From the NCBI GenBank assembly GCA_021029095.1, contig JAJOHG010000612.1, forward strand, positions 1 to 11,473: a DNA stretch of 11,473 bases. The letters run 5' to 3'. This DNA is from Phellopilus nigrolimitatus (taxonomy: Eukaryota; Basidiomycota; Agaricomycetes; Hymenochaetales; Hymenochaetaceae). The notes under the pieces are model-generated. The model searched no databases. It was not told the origin of the DNA and saw only the letters and a list, made by a program, of their open reading frames with translations. This document shows, in pieces, positions 1 through 9,392 of this stretch (positions are counted from its first letter, which is position 1; every line of letters starts with the position of its first letter). Position numbers and translations under genes: made by a program.

Positions 1-410
1 AAAAAAATAAAGAGTGAGCAAATTTACCTACAGAAAATTGGCGAGTGGCTTGAAGTGATTGATTACAAGTACGTGTGTGTCCAGTTTGGAAGAAGATAGC
101 TCGAATGTGTCGGACTCAGATATGAAAGTGACTTGAGGGCCGGATTTGATTATTTGAACTGGAAAGACTGAGCTCAAGCCGCATGTATTTCACTAGAACG
201 GAGTTTCAGGTAGATTTGGCAGAAAACAGGTAGTGGGTAGAAAATGCCTCCCGTGGCGTCACTGTCTGAGTATCTTCGCGTGCATCACGTGACTGCATTC
301 GTTTCTCGTCAAATTGCTACTCAAGTCCTTCAGATTCACATTCGGCTCTTACGGCCCTGATGTGACTTACAAGCCGCTCTCTTTGACTCTCAAAGGCGCA
401 GGAACTCGCG
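1..410. other. Non-coding upstream region of the cyclin C gene
   Basis: No coding sequence can be supported here. An open frame runs into this region from the cyclin C exons, but the family-like N-terminus begins only at the ATG at 411, so I treat everything before it as promoter and 5' leader. A perfect palindromic E-box lies at 285-292 and is listed separately. No clear TATA element, RNA gene or end of an upstream gene was seen. Confidence 0.6.
285..292. promoter_or_regulatory. Palindromic E-box TCACGTGA upstream of cyclin C
   Basis: A perfect 8-bp palindrome, TCACGTGA, lies about 120 bp before the cyclin C start codon and contains the CACGTG E-box core at 286-291. Such sites are bound by basic helix-loop-helix factors (Cbf1/USF type) in fungi. 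The position suits a proximal promoter element. Function is inferred from the motif alone; an 8-mer can occur by chance. Confidence 0.35.
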
Positions 411-1993
411 ATGGCAACGGATTTTTGGTCTTCTTCACATTTGTGAGCCCAGCGATTCTTCGCTCACACCGTCTTTCTAACCATAAACTAAGCAAGAGAT
501 GGATTGTTGACCGCACGATACTTCACCAAGCACGGTCGGAAGACAGGCAATATGTCGATGACCCTGATCATCTTGCACTTCTGGGAATTTTCTTCGCCAA
601 CTGTTCGCAGTCCTTTTCGCTACCTTGCTGTTTGTATACGTGCTCACTAGACGCGCCTAGCTCAGTGATGTCAAAGCTAGGGAACAAGCTGAATATGCGT
701 CAGCGAGTCATTGCGACAGCGACTGTCTTTTTTCGCCGATTTTACCTGAAGAACTCATATTGTGAGACCGACCCATACCTAGTGCTCGCAGCGTGCTGCT
801 ACGTTGCCGCAAAGGCGGAGGAATCTCCGGTACACATCAAGACGATGATCATGGAGGCTCGCAATGTTCTCAGTAAGGCGGAACTCTATAAACCATTGGA
901 GAAATTTTGATCGTGATTATTTCAGGCGAGTATAGCATACGGCACTTCCCCACTGACAACTCCAAGCTTGCCGAAATGGAGTTTTATCTAGTGGACGACC
1001 TCGATTGTGACCTTGTAGTCTTTCATCCGTACCGGACGCTGATGACGCTAGTGAGGGACACCAGCCAGATCGAGCAGGATTCGGATAAGGAGGCAGGAGA
1101 GCTGGGAGCAGGGATCGACGATGGACCTCGATACTGGGGTACGGGCGAAGGGAAGCTCGACATGCACACCGGAGGCATTCAGAACGCTTGGTCAGTCCGT
1201 TGTCTCCTATAAATCGAAGTACACTCGTTTCAATCTCCTATACAGGTTTTTGATAAACGACACGTATCGTTCGGACATCTGCCTACTATACCCGCCACAT
1301 CTTATCGCGATAGCAGCGCTCTACCTCATCTGTGTACTCAATCCGTTCGTAAGGCAAGCGCACATGGAATGGATAGAGCTGAAGCAGGCAGCTGTGGCGG
1401 CCGCTCAGAATCAGGCCGGGCCGTCTACTCGTCGTTCTCTCCGGCACGCTAACGCCTCGGCCTCAGGATCCGCGCCGGCAGGATCTCAGTCGCAAAAGCG
1501 ACCACAGTCGACCTCGGCGGATACCGTCTCTGAGGAAGCCGCAGTGCGCAAGCCCAACGTTCCCCCACAGGACTTCGTTGGCTTTTTCGCGAACCTCAAC
1601 GTGAACATGCGGCTCGTGGCGGCTATCGCTCAAGAGATGATCTCATTCTACGCGCTTTGCGATCGGCTTAAGGAGGATTTCAACCCCATTGGCTCTGCAA
1701 CTCATGGGCACGCACAAGCATCGAGTGCAGGCCAATTGCCCTGGACACGCAGTCAACCACAGACACAAGCACTCGGTGCTGGAGGCAGAAGTATAACCCC
1801 CGCCGATGCGATCAGCGAGGATGTGTCTAGGACTGCGACTGGGTCTACTTCTAATCTGGACGTGGATTCAATGTTTCTGGTTCAGTTACTGAACAGGATG
1901 CGAGCGCTGAAGGAAGCAGACGTTGCTCATCCTGCTTCTGGGAGACCGGTGGCGGTTAACAGAATGTTGGAAAGAACCCAGGCTGCTGGATAA
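411..1993 (+). CDS. SSN8: Cyclin C, CDK8-module cyclin of Mediator (5 exons, 453 aa)
   Basis: Exons: 411-442, 493-602, 666-872, 926-1190, 1246-1993. Introns are 50, 63, 53 and 55 nt with donors GTGAGC, GTTCGC, GTAAGG and GTCAGT. The start gives MATDFWSSSHFKRW, the typical cyclin C N-terminus. The cyclin box follows: RQRVIATATVFFRRFYLKNSY, then CETDPYLVLAACCYVAAKAEE, SKLAEMEFYLVDDLDCDL (exon 4) and the second fold, YPPHLIAIAALYL (exon 5). The family pairs with CDK8/Srb10 kinase in the Mediator kinase module and regulates RNA polymerase II transcription in the nucleus. At 453 aa it is much longer than the roughly 280-325 aa of human and yeast cyclin C. The excess is a Ser/Ala/Gln-rich stretch (about residues 252-308), another low-complexity stretch (about 350-410) and an acidic insert in exon 4. 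The tail ends in GRPVAVNRMLERTQAAG, which I recall as conserved in basidiomycete homologues. Identity is strong; intron 2, with a T at donor position +3, is the least certain junction. Confidence 0.93.
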
Positions 1994-3132
1994 CAACTTA
2001 TCTAAGTTTACATCATGTCCTTATCGCTTCTGCGACGCATTCGTTCATCCCGCATTGCTAAAATATGTGATCAAGAGAGCTGCGACAAAAACAGAAACTT
2101 CCATTTTTCCGCTGATTCAATCAGCATCTGTTGGTTGGCGATTGTGCAGGAGACGAACTATCATTGCATCCTGTCCGCGAAGGGATGACCACCTGTTCTA
2201 TCGAAGCTGTCGAGTTTTAGACGTATGCTCGCTAGGAAAGGGACAAAGGCGATGCTCTAAAACACGCGAGGACGCATATTACGTTGTCGCGAATGACAGT
2301 TCTGAATTTAGTTCAATCGTGAAATTTCGGCTGGGATTGGAAATAGGCGATTCTCAGCGAAGGCTCGCAGAACGGGCGAAAAGGTAGTCAAAAAATGCCG
2401 CGGAGTGCGGCTTGAAGTAATACCGTTGTACGTATCTTTGGTTTTCGGAAGCAGTCTTCGCCAGTTGGGTGGTGAAAGTGTCTGTGCAAAAGAGAGGGGT
2501 TGGTATTGATATGTTCAAAAGAGCAACGTCGGACAGCAGCTCCTTAAACTTTCTGCTAGCTGGTCATGAAGGACGTTGTGTGCAAAAATGGCATAGCCAG
2601 TCAATGGTTGTCAGATAGTGTCTGGCTAAAGACAGCGAAGAAGCACAGATCACATGATGGCATGTTTACATGGAGATATCAGTGAAAACCGGTACAAATT
2701 GGATGAGCGGACCCTCCTCCTCCTAGTCAATTGGCCTTGAACATGATGTTCAACTCCTGTGACTTTGGGACTTGAAGGTGCTCTATCTCAGTTTAGGGAA
2801 TTGCAGGATCCGGAGGATGTCAACAGAGCGTGACGGGTGGATGGCGCATGCATACCCCAGTTCAGGACTTTCAAGCCCTTTTTTCCCTACTTCGCGGATT
2901 ATTAGCTCCTGCAGAGCACAGTAGTAGTAAGAAAAGGGGAAATGGTTGCCATGCATGGCTGTTCGATGTTGCATATACGTCAAATTTATGATAACGCCGT
3001 TTCGTAGAACAACTAGGAGAAGAGGCTGAGAATAGCCAATAGCAAGCAGACAGACTACTATGATCAACTAGAGAATGTAAATTATGAAAGCATGATTTTT
3101 TGTGTAGAGGTCTTGTGAGTGTGTAGGCCTCA

Positions 3133-3158
3133 CCAACACGGATTTCCAACACGGATTT
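3133..3158. repeat. Tandem duplication of a 13-bp unit
   Basis: The unit CCAACACGGATTT occurs twice, head to tail and without mismatch, at 3133-3145 and 3146-3158. It lies in the gene-free stretch between cyclin C and ATP2. Two exact copies suggest a recent small duplication, such as replication slippage. No coding or regulatory role is visible. Confidence 0.8.
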
Positions 3159-4160
3159 TAAACTGGCCCAAGCTTTTTAAATCTTTACAAGGCTACTTTG
3201 CTGTCATTGTTTATATACAAGAAAGGTCCTATTAGAGTAGAGCTTAACCAAGCGACGAATTTAATGGTGCTGGCACCTCACAGGAAGAGGACCCGACACA
3301 TTCCCCCCTATATGTAGCGAGATTTTATCGGGAGGAAACGGAACACCGGAAATAAAGCAACATAATCTGCAAGATCATTTCACGCAGCCTGCCTAGAGGA
3401 AATTTCGCAAGAATTTTGGGTTCTCAGCATTCGTGAGGGTCAGTAGGCGCGCGTTGTTGCCGCCTATTTACGCGTCACGATCACGTTACTTGCACAAAAT
3501 AGGCTGTTTTAAATGAAGTCGAGATAGCTCATTATATTTGCTAGTACAAGCATACATTCTCAAACAAATTTTAAATTGCTGAGTTAGACGAAGCGGACGA
3601 TTCTTCTCAAATCAGCCAAGCCGACTATCCGCAACAAAGAAAGAAAAAGCGGATGCTCTGTTAAAAAAATTGACATTCAGTTTGTCGCAAAACCCGCTAT
3701 ACATGTAGCTTATCGAATACTTTTCGATATCCCCTTATGAGCGTACCGAGTAAATATTCGTGTGTGCTTTGGAATGAAATGATGAAATCCTCGCTTCCCG
3801 TTATATCTGTAGTCCCACAATGCAGAGAATGACGAGTTCCCGATAACAGACATCCTTACTTGCTCCCTGCTGGACAGATAACCTTACAGTGACACACCGT
3901 AGAGACAGATAATCACCTTGAGCAGAGAAGACGTCAGCTTGATACGTAAGACTCTACGCTCACGACGCCGAGTACTCTCGTCCGCGACATACCTACAATT
4001 GTGAGGGAAATGTCTTCTGAACAGGGAGAAAGCTAGAAAAATTAATTGAGAGCCTACCCGGCTACGCAAGATAATCGTGAAGTCAATTGCGAGTGCTAGA
4101 TACAGTCGATATTCTGAAGAGAAGGTGAAGTCGGCCGAGTCCGGAACAAGCGGTTCAGTC

Positions 4161-4203
4161 GGAGATCGATAAATAAATACAAATAAGGAGATTCGATAAA
4201 TAA
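4161..4203 (+). promoter_or_regulatory. Repeated GATAAATAA element, probable ATP2 core promoter
   Basis: Two near-copies of GGAGAT(T)CGATAAATAA lie at 4161-4176 and 4187-4203, separated by a further AAATAAGG-like stretch. They sit about 70-110 bp before the ATP2 start codon and are the most TATA-like sequence there. A pyrimidine-rich tract follows (4221-4250), a common arrangement around transcription starts of strongly expressed fungal genes. Assignment as core promoter is inferred from position and composition. Confidence 0.4.
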
Positions 4204-4215
4204 GGTCATACGTAG

Positions 4216-6055
<1,840 letters not shown>

Positions 6056-6264
6056 ACGTGGGTACGGGGGCGGGAGCTTGGATGTGCATATGGGACATGG
6101 TCGAACGAAAATGTGCTCTTCACTGCTAGACTTCCAGCGTCGAAAAAATGTACAAGTGTTGTCGTTCGTTGTGCATTTTTTTCCTGCGAGAAAACAATAC
6201 CTTTTCTTAATTTCCTCGTAATGTCCGCTCCGCGAATTTACGGAAACATTGTGAGAAAGCCCTG

Positions 6265-6272
6265 ATGTAATG
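6265..6272 (+). promoter_or_regulatory. Start-stop upstream element ATG-TAA overlapping an in-frame ATG
   Basis: The sequence ATGTAATG contains a minimal upstream ORF (ATG at 6265-6267, TAA at 6268-6270) whose last base is the first base of a second ATG at 6270. That second ATG is in frame with NDE1 exon 1 and open all the way to it. If transcripts begin upstream of 6265, a start-stop uORF here could stall or recycle ribosomes. Whether the leader reaches this far cannot be told from sequence. Confidence 0.3.
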
Positions 6273-6395
6273 CCGATCCGTCGCCGATGTGCCGAACTGT
6301 TGCCGGTGGCGATACATGTTGTATTGTTGGCAGACGTCATACTCCAACTAACACCGCGCGCGCCGACGCGTTCGACGTCCTCCTTCATCCTCTAC

Positions 6396-6452
6396 GTCGT
6401 CGTCGCTGTCGTCGTCGTCGCTGTCGTCGTCGTCGCAGTCGTCGTCGGTGTC
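6396..6452 (+). repeat. Imperfect GTC trinucleotide repeat with 15-nt higher-order period
   Basis: Nineteen consecutive trinucleotides, mostly GTC, are interrupted at regular intervals by GCT, GCA or GGT, giving a rough (GTC)4-GCT period of 15 nt. The tract ends about 10 nt before the likely NDE1 start codon at 6462. It is read without stops in the NDE1 frame, where it would encode an all Val/Ala/Gly run. I treat it as 5' leader because a mitochondrial presequence begins just after it. Confidence 0.85.
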
Positions 6453-6461
6453 TTCAACAAC

Positions 6462-9251
6462 ATGTTCACTCGCTTCCGAGTGCGGCCGTTCGTGCATCCA
6501 ACGCGTCTTGTCCTGCGCGTCGCGAAACTTCATCCACAACACACTAGTACTTCACTCGTCCTTCGAACGCGCGGCTGGAGTTCGAGCTCTACACGGAGGC
6601 AACAAGACAAGGATGCAGAGAGCAATGGCGAAAATAAACAGAAGCGCAACAACTCCGACGGTGCCACACCATCACTGTTTAAACGCGTTCGGACGTTCGC
6701 GAAGTGGACCGCGCTCCTGGGCGCGTCGAGCGCGGCAGGCGTGATATTGCTCGGCAGTGCGATCTTCCTTCACGACGCGTTCACGTACACAGAACGTCAC
6801 GTCGACCGCGTGCCAGTGAACCCGCTCGCGTTGCACCCTGAGACGGGTGGTCCGAAAAATCTCCCCGTCGCGAAGGTACTCGTCAGCGATGAGGAGGATG
6901 AGGAGAATAGAAAACTTGCACAAAAGCCGCGTTTGGTCATCGTCGGGGGTGGTTGGGGTGTTCGTGTTCTTCTGACTGTACCTCTGGAATTGTGTGCTGA
7001 TTAATTATGCTTTTTGGACAAATTTCAGGCCATGGGCATACTCAAAACTCTTCAGTCTGGAGCCTATCACGTTACTCTCATCTCACCGGAAACATTCACG
7101 ACATTCACGCCTCTCCTTCCATGTATGTCTCAAATCATCATACCTTTTTCCCCCTAGGCTTACTGCTGTTCAGCTGCCGCTGTCGGCACCGTCCAAATCC
7201 GTAGTCTGGTTGAACCGCTCCGCAAGATTGTCGCGCGCCTTCGTGGGCAGTACATCTGCGGAAAGGCCATCGATCTCGTCATGGGCGAGCGTCTGCTTGA
7301 GGTCGAGACGGTCGGTCCCGATGGCGATAAGCACAACATCTACATCCCGTGAGCCTGTGGCGTACACATTTCCAGTCATATCAGTTATTGACTTGGTGGA
7401 ACACAGGTATGATAAACTGGTCATTGCAGTTGGCTCGACGTCGACTACACACGGAGTTTCCGGCTTGGAACACACCTTCCAGCTCAAAACTGTCGGAGAC
7501 GCACAGGCCATCCGGCGTCGGATATCTGGTATGCGCCTCCCCTTTTCAAGAGCTTGACATCACTTAATGACTATGATTTCAGATAACTTCGAAACTGCCA
7601 GCTTGCCCACGACGACGCCAGAGGAACGCAAGCGTCTTCTGAGCTTCGTTGTCTGCGGTGGCGGGCCGACCGGCGTGGAGACGGCTGCGGTATGTCATCG
7701 GTTTACTACCCATGTCAACGATGGCACTCACACTTATGGACACCATAGGAAATATACGACTTGTGCCAAGAAGACATTCTCAATTTTGTGATTATGTAGG
7801 CGCTAAACTCTGAAGGCATGTCTGACTCGTATTTCATTCTCTAGTATCCTAAGTTATGTCGGGAAGAGGTTGCGATCCACCTTATCCAGTCGAGGGAACA
7901 TATCTTAAATACAGTAAGTATCTTCGACGCCATACTTGCTTCGCTTCAGCTCTTTCTGACAATAGCCTTATCTAGTACTCGGAGGCCATTTCTAGGTATG
8001 CAGAGGTAGGGAGGTTGCGTTAGATCAGGTTTGCCAGTATGCCAACCATTTTATCAGGATAAATTCAAGCGAGACAGCGTCAACGTCATCACTGTTGCTC
8101 GGTAAGTCTGTTTCCTTTTGCTCGAGAAGTCAGAAAGGGATCAACTTGCGAAATAACTCTAGCGTAAAAGAAGTTCACAATGACAAGGTCATCTACACGG
8201 CAAAGGGCTTAGATGACAAGCTCGTCGAGCGCACCATTCCCTCAAATTTTGTTCTCTGGTCTACAGGGATCGCGATGAACCCGTTCACGAAGCATGTATC
8301 GGCGCTGCTTCCGAATCAGGTTCACTTCAAGGCGATTGAGGTCGATGCGCATCTAAGGGTAAAAGGAGCTCCGCTGGGAACCGTATATGCTATTGGAGAT
8401 GCCAGTGTGGTAGGCACTGTTTTCAACAGATGCTAGTCTGTTACTGAGAAAAATGCACGTATTAGATGGAGACAAATATTGTTAGCCATCTCCTGGACCT
8501 TGTTGATGAAGCAGACAGGAACCACGATGGCAGAATCGACATTGATGAATGGAAGATCATGGGTTAGTCTCCAACGCTCTTTAAGCTCCTCCATCTAATA
8601 TAACACAACCCGCAGCTGCGCAGATTAAGAAGCGCGTTCCCATGGCCGAAGAGCACCTCCAAAAAGTGCGAGATCTCTTCGAACGCTACGACACGGACAA
8701 AGACGACAGCATCGACCTGAACGAACTTGCTCTCCTCCTGCAGGAGATTAGCAGTAAAATCACGCCTTTGCCTGCCGTATGTCACCTGGATTCTTTTTTT
8801 GTTTATTTTTACCACAAAGTAATTATCCCCTTCGTATTCGTAATTACAGACCGCGCAAGTTGCTGCACAACAAGGCAAGTACCTCGGCAAGAAGCTCAGC
8901 AAGCTCGCGCGGCAGCGCGAGATCCTGTATGCAAACGATATTCCGTTCACGGATGAGGCTGTCGGCGGGCCGTTCCGCTACATGCACCTCGGAAGCCTTG
9001 CGTACATCGGTAACGCAGCAGTCTTCGACTTTGGAAACCGCTCGTTTATGGGTGGGCTCGCGGCAATGTACGCATGGCGCAGTGTGTATTGGAGCGAGCA
9101 GGTCTCCTCGCGCACACGCGCGTTGTTGATGTTTGACTGGGTCATTCGGTCCGTCGTTGTTCCCTTGCCATGAAATAAATACCATAAATCAGTCGTACTC
9201 ACAATTTTACTTTACAGCGGAATCTGGGGCCGTGACCTATCGCGACTTTAG
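6462..9251 (+). CDS. NDE1: External calcium-binding type II NADH dehydrogenase, mitochondrial (14 exons, 671 aa)
   Basis: Exons: 6462-6959, 7029-7122, 7174-7348, 7407-7528, 7583-7689, 7749-7787, 7845-7913, 7976-8005, 8058-8101, 8163-8409, 8466-8562, 8616-8776, 8850-9148, 9218-9251. The 13 introns are 51-73 nt. This family is the rotenone-insensitive, non-pumping NADH:ubiquinone oxidoreductase, a single FAD protein on the inner membrane oxidising cytosolic NADH. The chosen ATG gives an Arg-rich presequence, then a hydrophobic segment (about residues 82-104) and the external-enzyme hallmark FTYTERHVDR. The FAD-binding Rossmann motif is VGGGWG (161-166), followed by SPETFTTFTPLLPSAAVGTV across exons 2-3. 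The NADH-binding motif is CGGGPTGVE (321-329). The second FAD contact is AIGDAS in exon 10. Two EF-hand loops follow (492-503 and 533-544), which explains the extra length over EF-hand-less fungal enzymes such as yeast Nde1 (560 aa). The C-terminus, RGIWGRDLSRL, is family-like and needs the last 34-nt exon. Exon 6, with donor GTGATT, is the weakest splice site. Confidence 0.94.
8514..8725 (+). other. Paired EF-hand calcium-binding loops within NDE1
   Basis: Loop 1 (8514-8549, residues 492-503) reads DRNHDGRIDIDE: Asp or Asn at positions 1, 3, 5 and 9, Gly at 6, Ile at 8 and Glu at 12, a complete canonical loop. Loop 2 (8690-8725, residues 533-544) reads DTDKDDSIDLNE: all ligand positions are filled, but Asp replaces the usual Gly at position 6. 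Intron 11 (8563-8615) separates the two. Canonical ligands suggest real calcium binding, so oxidation of external NADH may be calcium-controlled as in related fungal and plant enzymes. Confidence 0.9.
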
Positions 9252-9392
9252 TTAACGATCGAACTACAATCTAGATCGCATTTTATTGATATCATGCCTT
9301 GCTTGATTTATTTAAGACTTCCGGACAATCTCATTTTCATGTCTACATACAATGTCAAACAGTAGCATGTATAACCAGATCTGCTAACTCCG
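9252..9392. other. Convergent intergenic gap between NDE1 and CLP1
   Basis: Only 141 bp separate the two stop codons of these tail-to-tail genes. Both 3' UTRs and polyadenylation sites must fit in this gap or overlap. The sequence is A/T-rich near 9278-9316 (for example ATTTTATTGAT and TTGATTTATTTAAG), which could serve as a polyadenylation-type element on either strand. No separate terminator is visible. Confidence 0.6.

Larger units (their letters stand above)
6056..6461. other. ATP2 3' region and NDE1 promoter/5' leader
   Basis: These 406 bp separate two genes on the same strand. The left part must hold the ATP2 3' UTR and polyadenylation site; I see no exact AATAAA. The right part becomes C/T/G-rich and contains the GTC-repeat tract and several upstream ATGs, including an ATG-TAA start-stop pair at 6265-6270. 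No independent gene is supported; the long minus-strand frame across this region is a shadow of ATP2 plus the repeat. Confidence 0.6.

Noticed and set aside
1923..2387. Plus-strand frame of 154 codons overlapping and following the cyclin C stop
   Set aside because: It begins inside the last cyclin C exon in another frame, and its translation has no recognisable domain or splice link.
2720..2740. Sequence resembling a tRNA A box (TAGTCAATTGG)
   Set aside because: There is no matching B box or cloverleaf-forming sequence at the right distance.
2783..3067. Minus-strand frame with a hydrophobic, signal-peptide-like start
   Set aside because: It is only 94 codons in an A/T-rich interval, overlaps another equally long frame, and shows no family resemblance or convincing processing site.
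3301..3337. Possible hairpin with TTCCCCCC and GGGAGGAA arms
   Set aside because: The arms are only 8 bp with one mismatch around a 21-nt loop, and nothing nearby suggests an RNA gene or terminator.
3779..4020. Possible C/D snoRNA C box (ATGATGA) with a later CTGA
   Set aside because: The candidate D box is more than 200 nt away and there is no terminal stem.
7155..7173. Alternative acceptor CCCCTAG upstream in NDE1 intron 2
   Set aside because: Using it would add 16 nt and break the frame, while the CAG at 7171-7173 restores the conserved LLPSAAVGT sequence.
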